Source: Aldrovandia affinis (taxonomy: Eukaryota; Chordata; Actinopteri; Notacanthiformes; Halosauridae). From it: 64,000 bases of DNA. Location: assembly GCA_029706075.1 (NCBI GenBank), contig JAINUG010000052.1:5561498-5625497 (forward strand), given 5' to 3'. The notes beneath the pieces were generated by a model. It ran no database searches, was not told the origin of the DNA, and saw nothing but the letters and a program-made list of their open reading frames with translations. Position 1 is the stretch's first letter; the number at the start of each line of letters is the position of its first letter. The translations under genes and the position numbers were made by a program. This document shows positions 48,850 through 61,324 of this stretch, one piece after another.

Positions 48850-51713
48850 TAGGTATCTTAAGTTTGAGAAACTTGTGAAAACAAGCACACTTTGGCTTAA
48901 TTTAGGCCTTTGATCGAGTTCACGTTCTTCCTTTTTTAGAAGTTCAAAGAAACTTGTCACGGTTCTGCATTATTCACTACTAAACCTGAATCAAGGTTGT
49001 CTCATCTTGCTAACGTGTTTGGTATGTACGAAGCTTGGTTTAAACTTGTTGGTTTCAGTCCAAGCACGCCCCAAACACACAGCTTAAACTAGAACAGATG
49101 CACAGTAATGAGGGTTCATTCTCAAACAGAACCAGCTTTTCTCAACAGTAATAATATATGTTGAGAGATTAGCTAAATGTAATAATTTCCAGAAAGTAGA
49201 AAGCACTCATTGTTTTGTGAACAGCTTTAATGGTTTTTAGAAAGAAACATTTTTTTATGTGTCTTTATCAGCGACCATAAGTCAACTGAAAGAGTGACTT
49301 ATTTTAGTTTGTTCGCCAATTAAACATTTTCAGCAGCTGATGTTTTGTTGAGTTTAGTTATCTTCTCTGTAGATAATCAGAGAAGTTCAACAAAACAAAG
49401 CAAGCTCTGCCTTGACATGAGAACCCTGGCTCCATCTTGCGGAGGAATTCATTGGAAAATACTATTTGGGATGTTGCGGTAAGATTAATGACAGAAAGGA
49501 AATAAAGTTACAATTTTGTAGCACTGGTAAGTGATGTTTCATATTCTGGATTGGACACTTAAATAATGCAACAATTATTTGAGTTTTTGTGCTTAACTAT
49601 CAACAATATTTTTACAGTTCTTAGATGTATCTACTGATTTCTTTGTTGTTGATGGGGGATACTGAGAGAACAATACATTTTCACCAACACACCACGCTGA
49701 AGAGATATAACCGTCCACAAGATGGCGACATTGTGCTTTACTTCCATAAGAAAAATAAAACTGACACCCAAAGCAATCTCCACACAGGAGTGAGAGAGAA
49801 AACAACAACAGACCATGTAAACTGACTAATCAGAAAATGCTGGCACAATATGAAAATGGATTCCAAAATGTAAACAATGAAATTACATTTGATATTTATA
49901 TGTACAGTGTCAAATTGGAAGTGGTGCAGACCTGGGTAAAATACATGTTTTAAATACTTTTACTCTTTTAGACGCTGGTAAAATTTGAAAACACTCCTGC
50001 AGAGAATTTTCAACAAAACATGTTTTTAACCAAAACTACAATCAGATGAAGTAATGTTTTTTTAATTGTCAGTAATCAGTAGGAATTTTACTAGTGTCAT
50101 TGTTATGTGTATGCAGCTCTGTCATTGTCAACATTGCTATTATCAGACATGTCCTTGAATGAGCTGTATTATAGTGTGTTGATTGTGTGATTTTAGTGAA
50201 ATTAACCTAAAACCCCACGCATGTGTGCAATCTAGCTAGAGCTCTCGTATTAATCTAAATACAGCCATGATAATTGTTGGAATTGGATTGGACTGTTGGA
50301 ATTGTTATAACGCCACAGTTACACTAACCTTACAAAGCCCCATTTCCACTGCCGAGTTATGACGGCTCCAGCCACTTAACGGTATGCATACCGATAGCTA
50401 TATTAGGCTACTGTGTAACTTTGCAAAACTTTGACCACGGTTTTACATTCCATTAATGGTATCAGCGATTGAGCGTTTTGTAAGGCAAACAAAAGGCAAC
50501 ATCAGCAGCTGTTATAAATTTCAATATAAATATGGATATCCCGTTTCAAAAGCAGTCTTAAAAAATCTTGTCCAAACGAACCAGTTGTAAGGTTAGCTTT
50601 ATCACGTCTCTGATTTTACTTGTGCCGTCTTTGCAGTGGAAAAGGCAGACGTTCAAAGTCATAACATGTGCAACATGTGTCATCTAACTAGTGCGCAATG
50701 AATGAATCACGTTCGAAATATGAATAACTTCTCCTAAAATATGTTTATTCAACAAATTTGAATTTCAATGTTTCCATGTCCAAGTCCAACGTTTACCATC
50801 GCCCTAATAAATACAAATTTGGGGGGGGGGTTTCCTGACAAATTAATAGTTTAGATTAATTGACTAACCGATAAAATAATCGTCATATTAATCAACAACA
50901 AAATAATCGTTAGTTGCAGCCCTAGTGGTAAACCTGCATCAAGATTTGCCGCTAAATATTTAGCGTTTGTCTTAGTGTTACAACAAGCTCTTCATTTTAA
51001 TTGAATTGTGAGTTGTATATTTTCTTGAAGGTTGATCGAGCTCTGCCTACCAAAGAATTTGGCGATTTAGTTGACAGTTGGCATCCAGTGCAGCAATTGA
51101 TTGAAGTCAAAGAAATATATTTTACATGTAGGGTAAGTGAGGGGTTTTAATATGTAATACCATTTGTGTTCAGTATTCAGAGTGCTGAACCTTAAACAAG
51201 TATATTAGACTGTCAAGGCTACTGGATTCAGGAAATAGATATGTTTGTAAAATTTTCACTTGCCCGACAGTGTCAACAGAAGTTACAGGCTAGTGCGGGA
51301 CTGCTGAAGTTCATAGGTGAGACACAGCTACAAAATACAATTTCCAACACAAGCCAAATTATTTTTTACTGGGAGACATATCGACGGTGTGGATTAACAG
51401 AAAATAAAACTCCTTTGGCAGAATCATTTTTGGGGACTGGAAATATTCAGGAAACATTGAACTGCCAGTCACCGTATCAAACATCACTAAGGCTACAAGG
51501 CAACCCTCAAATACAACTGAGGGTGTACCATGGAAACCAGGACTGTTGTGAAATGACCACAGGAGCACAAGAGCAGCCTTTGTTGTTTTTTTCCTGTTCA
51601 TACTACCACTACGTTTGGGTGCAGTACATCTGAACAAGCATGTAACCACATTTGGAAAAATACGTGTTACCAGACCGCCTTGCCCTTGTATCACACACAA
51701 GATCACTCACACA

Positions 51714-51772
<59 letters not shown>

Positions 51773-52560
51773 GCACACACAGTACCACTGCACTGCAGCA
51801 AACACAGAAGAAGAATGTTTCGAATGGAAGGTGAAATCTCCCTTCGTTTGCACGTCTGTCATAAAAGTGCCATCACAGGTATTCCATCCTGGGCCACTTG
51901 TGTACAGGGTCAGCAGACAGCAGTAGGCCTGCCCACATTTGGGCCTAAACAAGGCTTTATGAGCAAGGAAAATACATTTACGGTCAAATCCAATGAAAAA
52001 CATGAACATTACCGATAAGATTTTTCTTAGATGCCTATTTTTGTGTGCAGTTTTGACTCAAAATTCATAAATTGGTATTGTGAAGTGATTTAATTTAGCC
52101 CTCAGTAACTGAACACAAAATCTGCAAACTATAAACAGTGTGACAATAGCAGGTTGATTTTGTTTAATAAAAACTCAAAGTAACGGGACGAATACGGTGA
52201 AATTACTATTGTTTTATTATATTAGAAGGATTTTTATTTTTTATTTAACACTTTAAATTGAAATTGAATTGTAGCAAATCATCATTTTCAACAAATATAT
52301 TCACAGAAACAGAATAAATACAAATGTAATTTATTATGAGGCAGCTATATGTATGCAGGTTATAGAACAACTTGATTTGGACTGCAGTAAAACTGCAGCA
52401 GAAGGAGACTGCTCAAATAGCTAATTTCTCTGAATGCAGTAGACAGTAGACTTTGGGGAAGGTCCAATTAATTATTATTATTTTTTAATTTATTTTACAT
52501 TTTTTACTAGACAAGAACATTAGTAACACACAGAAAAAGAAAAAAAATAAGGGAAAGAAA
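48850..52560. other. Long stretch with only minor repeats
   Basis: No gene recognised. A single hAT-like end (CGTTAGTTGCAGCCCTAG, about 50910-50927) without a visible partner and the CA tract at 51724 are the only structures I can name. A 130-codon open frame at 51241 on the plus strand has no family resemblance. Confidence 0.4.
51724..51766. repeat. CA microsatellite
   Basis: About 21 CA units, with a further imperfect CACA stretch just right of it. Confidence 0.9.
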
Positions 52561-52592
52561 AAGCATCAAATTAAGTATCCATTCTGGCTGGT

Positions 52593-52835
52593 TTACATTT
52601 TAGAGATCCCAATGTACACCTCCCATCCAAAAAAAAGTTGCATACATTTTTCGCCAAGATCTTGTATTGATGATGGGAGAGTCGGACCGCTGCGCAAAGT
52701 CTTCTCCAGCACATCCCAAAGATTCTCAATGGGGTTAAGGTCTGGAATCTGTAGTGGCCAATCCATGTGTGAAAATGATGTCTCATGCTCCCTGAACCAC
52801 TTTTCACAATTTGAGCCCGATGAATCATCCATCAT
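52593..52835 (-). pseudogene. Tc1-like transposase C-terminal fragment
   Basis: Contains [20 protein letters not shown], the DDE-region motif with the catalytic Glu position, then [16 protein letters not shown]. It joins directly to the L2 fragment on its right. Confidence 0.75.
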
Positions 52836-52914
52836 TCAGTATATTCAGTCAGCTGACCTCATTCTTTGGGCACATAACATTGCTGAACCTAGACCTGAGC
52901 AACTCCAGATCAGG

Positions 52915-53461
52915 CACTGAATAGGGCATTCATCTCATCTAGGAAACTCCCCAGTGGCCCTGGAGGGCGATAAACAACAATGATGTGCAGTTTACATGGA
53001 ACAGTGACAGTGACAGCATGAAATTTAAAGGAGGAGGGTGAAAAGTGAGGAAGATGAACAATACCAAATCTCCACAGGGGGGAGATCAGTATACCTGTCC
53101 CTCCACCTCTACCTGAGGGTCGTGGAGTGTGGGAGAAGGTGTAGGCAGCGGAGAGAGCAGCAGGGGTGGCCGTGTTCTGAGGAGTGATCCACGTCTCCGT
53201 GAGCGCCAGGAACTGCAGGGAGAGTAGTGAGGTCTGGGCCGAGATGAAATCGGCCTTCCGGACAGTGGACTGGCAGTTCCATAGTCCGCCTGCTAGCACC
53301 ATGTCAACACCGGGAGATCTAGGAGGGTGGATGAGATTGTACAGATTATGGGTGTGGGTAGAATCTCTCCTTCTAGGCAATCTAGAAGAGGAGACATGGA
53401 CTTGGGATAGGGAGGTAGCATGTAGTGTTAGATGCAGAGGAAGTAGAACAGGGAGATACAA
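52915..53461 (-). pseudogene. L2-type LINE endonuclease fragment
   Basis: About 180 codons. GLWNCQSTVRKADFISAQ, LALTETWITPQNTAT and GRGGGTGILIS are the APE-type endonuclease signature of fish L2-like LINEs (the Glu in TETW is catalytic). The sequence continues to IIVVYRPPGPLGSFLDEM and then stops near the Tc1 fragment. The RT part is missing, so unusually the 5' side survives and the 3' side is lost. Confidence 0.8.
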
Positions 53462-53513
53462 AACTATGATACTTACCGTGCGGCGAGCACTCCCTAGCTG
53501 GCTCCCCTCGGTG

Positions 53514-53599
53514 GACTCCTGCAGGTAGACTCCTCTGTCTTTGTCCGCTGAGTCTTGACTCCTGCAGGTAGACTCCTCCGTCTTTGTCCGCTGAGTCTT
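53514..53599. repeat. Tandem duplication of a 43-base unit
   Basis: Two copies, each starting GACTCCTGCAGGTAGACTCC, differ by one base. They lie upstream of the L2 endonuclease frame, where LINE 5' regions often carry tandem units. Confidence 0.85.
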
Positions 53600-54494
53600 C
53601 GTCCGGAGAGGCTAGGATGGGGAGGCTGCCGCGAAAAGCTTCCGCTATCCACAACTATGGTTGCTAATATAGCCGAGTGATGCTAGGCACTAAGTGGCGA
53701 GTTCCACCTGACAACAATACAGACTAATTAACAACTCCCAGGTTCCTTCTGCTACCCAAGGAACGCTCAACTACAAAGCAATAGAATCTAATAACCGCTG
53801 GACATCAGCAACACAATAGCCTACTAGTTAAGATAACAAAGTAGCATTAAGTGCTACTTGCAACCAATGAACAGGATACGAACGCAGAAGCTAAGCACCA
53901 AATCTAATGCCGGATAACTTTCACTTACTAGCACGCGACGAGACAATTACAACCGAGATACAATGCACACTGCTGATGCAGGCCAATAATTTGACCCTTC
54001 TGAAACAGATTAACATCTTTTCCATGACCACAGGATATGTCTTCCGACATGGTTGTTTTAAGAAATGAGAAGCTACTCACTGCATCAGTTAGGGTTAAAT
54101 AACTTGTTGCCAGCTAAAACATATTAATCACTGCAGTAATTATCCAATGGAAGGCTCTTACCTATTTGCTTAGTTAAAAAAATAAAAAAATAATAAAAAT
54201 ACATTTATAATAATTAGGGCTGTCAATCGATAAAAAAAATTAACTGAGTTAATCACAATGATAGGCTGTGATTAATCGCGATTAAAATACTAATATTTAC
54301 TTGTGTTTTGGCAGGGAGATAAAACAAATACGTGTGGTGTTAGAATAAAGAAATGCATGACAAACTGGTTAAAGGAATCAGTTTGTTTTACTTTATTATT
54401 CAACATCTCACCTTTAAGCTTCAGCTTTGTTTTGAACTTTTGATTTCAGAATTTGAAAAGTAAAAAAAAAAAGTCTCAGGGAGTGCTTGGAAAT

Positions 54495-54541
<47 letters not shown>
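54495..54541. repeat. TAGA tetranucleotide repeat
   Basis: About 12 units in the noncoding left part of the hAT. Confidence 0.95.
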
Positions 54542-54542
<1 letters not shown>

Positions 54543-55249
54543 ATTTTATTTAAAATATTCAAAACAAAACCAATACAGTCCTGTAGCCTTAACAGCCATT
54601 ATAACGAAACAAAAACAATGGAGAAAAAAAAAAGAAAAAACACAATGAACAAACAATGGACTAGAAGATACAAAGTGAACAGTCCCTTTTCCCACTTTTA
54701 GTTGAATAACATCATTACTTAAACTGTGTACTTGTGTGACATGACTTCAGTCAACCAGTTCATCAAGTCTACTTTTCTCTTAACCAGTTGCTCAGGCAGA
54801 CTAGCTTGTTGACATTTTCAGATGACAGAGATGACCTCTTCTTCTGCACAATATGGCCTGCCAAAGAAAACAGTCTCTCGCATGGCACTGTTGAGGCAGG
54901 TGTAGCCAAGTACCTTTGTGCAATATGGGCCAGCTTACCATAGACAACTGTGTGTGCCGACCACCACTGTAGTGGACATGCCTCTATGCTGACACTGGGC
55001 TCTACCCTATACCTGTCTTGAGTATTGTCTGACGGTGCCTCATCCTCAGACTCTGACTCTGACCCCATCAGTAGGAGGGCCATCTTCTTCTTCTTTGGTG
55101 GCTCTGGTTCCATTTCCTCTCTGGAGGGCTGTGATGCAGGTTTTCCGTCCTTCAGCATCTCACTCAGCGTTCGCCACACCTCTTCCCTCTCTGCTCTGGG
55201 CAGGCACTTGAGGTCCTTGAATCTGGGATCTAGAGCTGTTGCTACCTTG

Positions 55250-55370
55250 AATGAATGAATGAATGAATGAATGAATGAATGAATGAATGAATGAATGAAT
55301 GAATGAATGAATGAATGAATGAATGAATGAATGAATGAATGAATGAATGAATGAATGAATGAATGAATGA
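55250..55370. repeat. TGAA tetranucleotide repeat, about 30 units
   Basis: An uninterrupted run of about 120 bases that separates two coding parts of the hAT transposase; it probably expanded from a short run in an intron or coding sequence. Confidence 0.96.
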
Positions 55371-55682
55371 AAAAGTTTAAGTTGCCATATGCAACATGTA
55401 CAAGTACAGGTACATTGGAATTATTGGTCCTGCTTATCTCTACATGGCTTATAAGTTCCCTATCAGTTCCTAAGTTCTTGACTAAACAATCTAATAATCA
55501 GACAATCTAACAATCTACTAAGCTAAGTCTTAACAACAGTCTGACAATATAATAATCTAACAGTCTAACATACCTTTAGCCATGACATGTTTGTGTTCTC
55601 CTTTCGTTTGTTGAGGTCCTCTGTGAATGCAGCCTTGAAGCGCACTATATAGGCAGGGTCATCATGAGACCTTCATCGTACG

Positions 55683-56052
55683 CAGACCTGCCAACCTTGG
55701 GAATTTTTTTTGAGTACAACCAGCGGCGTAGGTTTCGTTTGAACATTGGGGGCGACCAGTGGTGTAGCGTGGGTTGCCAGCACCCGGTGCGAGGCACGTA
55801 ACGGCGCCCCATGTTCTGTCGACGGGGGGTGCTACGCGAAAAATAGCTGCACGGGGGGTGCGCGAGGAAATAATTGCGCCCCTCGGAACCGGTCCGTGGT
55901 GCAAAAAGGTTTTTTTTTAACGTTTTCTTAAATTTTGCGCCCCTCGGATTTTTTTCTTTTTGGCGTAGTTTCAGCGGACATTTGCGTACATGCGTATTTT
56001 GACCAAGAATTGCATGCTTTGTACGCAAAATGCGTACAGGTTGGTAGGTCTG
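55683..56052. mobile_element. MITE nested in the ZBED hAT
   Basis: Ends CAGACCTGCCAACCTT and AGGTTGGTAGGTCTG are inverted; CGTACG flanks both sides (55677-55682, 56053-56058). Removing it makes the transposase frame LPVLCHLLRT run into YDEG. Internally GC-rich with GCGCCCCTCGGA occurring twice. Class not fixed; 6-bp duplications are unusual for hAT. Confidence 0.7.
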
Positions 56053-56401
56053 CGTACGCAGGAGGTGGCAGAGTACAGGCAGCACCACAGAGCAGGACAC
56101 ATATTTGTCACCACCCAGGAGCTCAGTGACATACCTACAAACAAACACACACACACACACACGACCAACAGAATGAATGACTAGTGACTACACTTTTCAT
56201 TCAGATTACACCCATTAAGGGGACAGGCCTAAAATTATTTCTAAAATACAATACTAAAGTGACTATTACTTGTATTCATCAGAAAATAAAATTGGAGAGG
56301 ATAGGGAACCTTACCTGCATGGTTCCAGCAGTGTTTCCAAGTTTGCCAGCCTGTCATATTCAGCTGCGGTTAGCATGGCTAAGTTGTGCTTCTGCTGTGC
56401 C

Positions 56402-56972
56402 TGTCGTGATGATCAGGAACGAACCCAAACGCAGACACGGAAGGTTAGGATGGAGAGTGAAAATTTAATAATAATTATACAAGTGATGACAGAGGTAGTA
56501 GAGACGATGGGCTGGATTCTGGAAGGGATGCACAGGAGGGCAGATAGGAGGAGGGAACCGGGGAGGCAGCGAAGCGTGCAGGTAGGCAGGATGAACAGAG
56601 CTGGCAGACGGATGAGTAATGGACCTGAACACGAGGGGGAAACGACAAGAACAAGGGTAAACATACAAAACACGCAACACGGAGAGAACAGTAAACACAG
56701 CGTAGGAAACAAGTAACAGGAGTCAGCTTCTACCGAGTAGAGGAAACAACGATCTGACGAAGAGTGACTGGAAAACCGGGGTAGATGTACTCTGCAGGGC
56801 TGATGAACTTGATGGGAGGCTGGTGTGCCGGAATAGGCAACAGGTGAACATGATGAGTGGTAACGAGGGAATGATAATAGAATAATTGAAAATAATAAAA
56901 CAATTAACACAACAATCACAAGGGAGGAACAAGACAACGGAAAAACGAGACAGGAACATCGGGAATATGACA
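56402..56972 (-). repeat. Gypsy-2 3' LTR
   Basis: 571 bases, TG...CA ends. Differs from the partner LTR by about two substitutions, one single-base indel and a replaced block near 56580. Confidence 0.93.
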
Positions 56973-57029
56973 GTACCCCCTCAACGGATGCCTCTGGGCA
57001 TCTGAACAGGGTGGTTAGGGTGAGACAGG

Positions 57030-60000
57030 TGGAAGTCCCGAATGAGGGAAGGGTCCAGAATAAGGCGCGGGACACCCAACTGCGTTCTTCCGGACCATAA
57101 CCCTCCCAGTCGACCAGATACTGGAATCCACGACCTCGACGGCGTGCATCCAGCAATCGCCGGACGGTGTAGGCCGGGTGGTCGTCGATGATCCGGGGTG
57201 GTGGGGCGACGGCAGGAGGGCAGAGTGGGCTGGTGGAGACCGGTTTAATGAGAGAGACATGGAAGGAGGGGTGGATCCTCATGGAGGCCGGAAGTCGAAG
57301 CTTGACCACAGAGGGATTAATAACAGAGTCAATGGGGAAGGGACCAATGTAGCGGGGTGTGAACTTGCGGGAAGTAGTGTGAAGGGGAAGATCCTTGGTG
57401 GAGAGCCAAACCTCCTGACCCGGTTGGTAGATGGGCGCCGGGGTGCGATGGCGGTCGGCGAAGCGCCGGTTCCGATCAGTGGAACTAAGCAGGGCAGTGT
57501 GGGTGAGCTCCCAGGTCCTGCGACAGCGATCCAGGTGGGCCTGGACCGAGGAACTGCCAGTTCCTCCTCCTGGACAGGGAAGAGAGGGGTTGGTAACCAA
57601 GGGAAGCCTCGAAGGGAGACAGACCTGTGGACGCGCTGGTCAACGAGTTGTGAGCGTACTCGATCCAGGGAAGTTGAGTGCTCCAGGCAGAGGATCTTCT
57701 GAGGTGATAACACGGAGAGACGTTCCCAGGTCTTGATTGGCGCGCTCTGTCTGGCCGTTAGTCTGGGGGTGAAAACCAGAGGACAGGCTTACCGAGGCTC
57801 CAAGAGCGGCACAGAAGGTTTTCCAGACGTGGGAGGTGAACTGGGGTCCGCGGTCGGAGACGATGTCCAGGGAATGCCGTGCAGGCGGAAGACGTGGAGG
57901 CAGAGAAGGTCCGCTGTTTCAGAGGCAGTGGGGAGTTTGGGAAGAGCAACAAAGTGCACGGCTTTAGAGAAGCGGTCGACGATGGTGAGGACCACGGTGT
58001 TACCTTTAGACGGGGGGAGACCGGTGACAAAATCCAGGGCGATGTGGGACCAAGGGCGACCAGGAACAGGTAGGGGACGGAGCAAGCCAGCAGGAGGTTG
58101 GTGAGTAGCCTTGGACCGGGAACACAAGGGGCAGGCGAGCACAAAAGAGCGGGTGTCGACATCGATGGTGGACCACCAGAAGTGCCGCTTGAGCAGGCTC
58201 AGGGTGCGGCTGATGCCAGGATGACAAGCAAACCGGGAGGTGTGAACCCACTGAAGGACCTGAGATCGGACGGGGTCTGGGACGAAGAGTCGGTTCGGAG
58301 GGCCGGTACCTGGATCCGGATGGGTCTGCTGGGCGTCACGGACAACCGACTCGATCTGCCAGGAGACAGCGGCCACCACACAGGACGGAGGAAGGATAGT
58401 CTCAGGAGTAACGGGAAACACCTCGGGGACATGGAGACGGGAAAGGGCATCGGGTTTCACATTTTTGGAACCAGGACGAAAAGTCAGGTTAAAATTGAAA
58501 CGCCCGAAGAACAGGGCCCAGCGGGCCTGGCGAGAGTTCAGACGTTTGGCCGTTTGGATGTACTCCAGGTTGCGGTGGTCAGTCCAGACGATAAACGGCT
58601 GCTCGGAACCCTCAAGCCAGTGGCGCCATTCCTCAAGGGCGAGCTTGACCGCCAGGAGTTCACGGTTCCCGACATCATAATTACGCTCGGCAGGGGACAA
58701 GCGACGGGAAAAAAAAACACAAGGGTGGAGTTTCTGGTCCAGGGTCGAGCGTTGGGATAACACCGCTCCCACCCCGGTGTCGGAGGCATCAGCCTCGACC
58801 ACAAACTGGCGAGAAGGATCTGGTAAAATGAGGATGGGTGCGGAGGTGAAGCGCCTCTTTAGCTCCGCAAATGCGTCGTCCGCTTCCGAGGACCAGACGA
58901 AACGGGTAAGGGAGGAGGTGAGGCGAGTGAGGGAGCGGCAACCCGACTGTAATCCCTGATGAAGCGACGGTAAAAATTAGCAAAGCCCAGGAAGCGTTGT
59001 AGCAGCTTCACGGAGGTGGGTTTAGGCCAAGTCACCACCGCCTGGATCTTTTCGGGGTCCGTCCTAACCTGACCGCTCTCAATGATGTAACCCAGGAAGG
59101 AAACAGAGTGAACATGAAAATCGCATTTCTCCGCTTTCAAATAATTTGTTTTCTAAAAGTCTTTGGAGAACCTGGCGGACATGCTGGACGTGCTCCTCGA
59201 GACTGCAGGAAAAAATAAGGATATCGTCCAAATAAACAAAAACAGAGCGGTTTAAGAAGTCCCGGAGAACGTCATTGATGAGCGCCTGGAAAACGGCGGG
59301 AGCATTAGTAAGCCCAAAGGCCATGACCAGGTATTCAAAGTGGCCGAGGGGGTGTTGAAAGCCGTCTTCCACTCATCGCCCTCACGAACCCTCACCAAGT
59401 GGTAGGCATTGCGGAGATCCAATTTTGAAAAAATGACGGCACCTTGAAGTGAAGTGGCTCAAAGCTGAGCTGATGAGCGGTAGGGGTATTTGTTCTTAAT
59501 AGTGATGTTATTGAGGCCACGGTAATCGATGCAGGGACGAAGGACTTGTCCTTTTTGGCCACAAAGAAAAATCCGGCACCAACAGGGGACGAAGAAGGCC
59601 TGATGAGACCCGCGGCGAGAGAATCGCGGATGTAGCGCTCCATGGCCTCCCTCTCTGGACGGGACAGGTTGAAGAGGCGGCTGGAAGGCAGGGGAGCCCG
59701 GGAAGGAGATCAATGGCACAGTCATAAGGTCGGTGTGGAGGCAGGGAAAGGGCGCGTTGCTTGCTGAACACCTCGACAAGGTCATGATAAGCAGGAGGGA
59801 TGGAGGAGAGATTGGGAGGTTCAGCGGTGGGCGTAGGAGCCTCAGGGAGAGCAGGAGCAGAAGCAGACAGCAAGCAAGATGAGTGACAGGAGGGACTCCA
59901 GTTGGTAACTCGACTATTGATCCAGTCGAATTGGGGGTTGTGTGCCACCAACCAAGGCTGGCCGAGGACCAGGGAGCGTGGGGTGAGGAGAGGACGTGAA

Positions 60001-60300
60001 ACTGGAGGGTCTCGTGGTGATTACCGGAGAGGGTGAGGTGAAGGGGTACGGTGCGGTGGGTAACTTGAGCGAGGAGCTTGCCGTTGAGAGCGTTGGCATT
60101 CAGAGGAGTCGTGAGGGGTTCCAACGCAATGCCAGCTTGGGTAACGAGGTTGGAATCCAGGAAGTTCTCGTCCGATCCGGAGTCGATTAATGCAGACAAG
60201 GGCAGGGACTGCTGATTCCAGGACAACACGGCGTTGAGCTGCATATGAGGTCGCGGAGTAGGTGGGGTGGTAGAACGACTCGCCAGGACCCCAGAATCAC
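57030..60300 (-). pseudogene. Gypsy-2 pol with chromodomain, frameshifted
   Basis: Blocks in order: protease with LIDSGSDENFLDS (DSG rather than DTG), RT with [37 protein letters not shown] and YLDD (59079-59650), the RT-RNase H junction with [16 protein letters not shown], and RNase H with [17 protein letters not shown] and [10 protein letters not shown]. Integrase follows, with a zinc region ([16 protein letters not shown]), first Asp at ALDFVTGLP and DRFSKAVHF, and the tail [14 protein letters not shown]. The end holds a chromodomain ([33 protein letters not shown]) that in this group targets integration to modified chromatin. At least five frame changes separate the blocks. Confidence 0.88.
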
Positions 60301-61307
60301 TGGCGAGCCTCCTCTTTTGGTCGAAGGGAGCAGGAAGACAGGAAGTGCCCAGACTGACCGCAGTAGATGCAGGATCCCGATTGCACCCTCCGGAGACGCT
60401 CAGCTGGTGAGAGACGAGCCCGACCCAGTTGCATGGGAACCTCTTTGGAGACGGCTGAAGTGGAGACAAGGCTGGGAAGAGAGGCAGCAAGGGGTTCAGG
60501 TCTCGATCTAGGAGGGTAGAGAGGAGAGCCACGGGAAGAGGAGATGGAGGAACGACGGACAGCTCTTTCCCGGTAACGCTCGCGGAGGCGGTTATCCAGT
60601 CTAATGACCAGGGAAATGAGGTCGTCGAGACTTGATGGGTCATCCCTGGCAGCCAACTCATCTTTCAAAGAGTCGCTGAGACCGTGCCGAAAAGCCCCTT
60701 GGAGCGCCCGGTCGTTCCAACCGGACTCCGCAGCAGTGATGCGGAACTCCACCGCGAAGTCGGCCACAGAACGGGCACCCTGGCGAATGGTGAACAACCG
60801 TTGATTAACGTCCGTACCTCGGACGGGGTGGTCGAAGACATTCCTTAATTCCGACATGAAGCGGGAGTAGGAGGTGAAACAAGAGGAACTGCTCCCCCAC
60901 AAGGCGGACGCCCATGCCAGCGCATCCCCCTTGAGCAACCCCATTACATAGGCGATGCGGGACCCATCGGTGGAATACGAGGTGGGCTGCTGCTCGAAAA
61001 CCAGGGAGCATTGGATGAGGAAGGCGCGGCACATACCCAGGTCTCCGGCATAACGATCCGGAGCAGGAACATGAGGCTCCTTGTGCAGGAAGACTGGCGG
61101 ATCCGGGGGTGAAGCGACGACAGGAGGGAAGCCTTGGGCAGCGAGTTGTGAAGACAAGTCTTGTATCTGATTCTTACTCTCCTTTACGCTGGCGGAGAGG
61201 TCGTGCAGTGCTACCATCAGCTCCTGGAGGGATTGAGCCTGTTGGCCGATAAGAACGCCCTGTAGGGACATGGCTTGGCGGAGCTGGTTCGTGTCCGCTG
61301 GGTCCAT
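60297..61307 (-). CDS. Gypsy-2 Gag, intact frame
   Basis: 336 codons from ATG, 18 bases inside the 5' LTR. The N-terminus is Gln-rich coiled-coil-like, followed by a capsid region (PDRYAGDLGMCRAFLIQCSL, WASALWG, FRHGLSDSLKDELA), a basic linker and one CCHC knuckle (CIYCGQSGHFLSSC). Gag forms the retroelement particle and packages its RNA. It is the only undamaged retroelement frame in the window and overlaps the start of pol. Confidence 0.88.
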   Translation of the reverse strand: MDPADTNQLRQAMSLQGVLIGQQAQSLQELMVALHDLSASVKESKNQIQDLSSQLAAQGFPPVVASPPDPPVFLHKEPHVPAPDRYAGDLGMCRAFLIQCSLVFEQQPTSYSTDGSRIAYVMGLLKGDALAWASALWGSSSSCFTSYSRFMSELRNVFDHPVRGTDVNQRLFTIRQGARSVADFAVEFRITAAESGWNDRALQGAFRHGLSDSLKDELAARDDPSSLDDLISLVIRLDNRLRERYRERAVRRSSISSSRGSPLYPPRSRPEPLAASLPSLVSTSAVSKEVPMQLGRARLSPAERLRRVQSGSCIYCGQSGHFLSSCSLRPKEEARQ

Positions 61308-61324
61308 GCTTGGTCAGATCGTTC

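Noticed and set aside
51241..51633. Plus-strand frame of 130 codons
   Set aside because: No family resemblance and no supporting promoter or splice context; AT-rich region where chance frames of this size occur.
55250..55370. Regular repeats as a possible CRISPR array
   Set aside because: Units are 4 bases without spacers; this is a eukaryotic tetranucleotide microsatellite.
57178..58760. Plus-strand frames of 120-220 codons
   Set aside because: Antisense shadows of Gypsy-2 pol; Gly/Arg/Glu-rich composition and no motifs.
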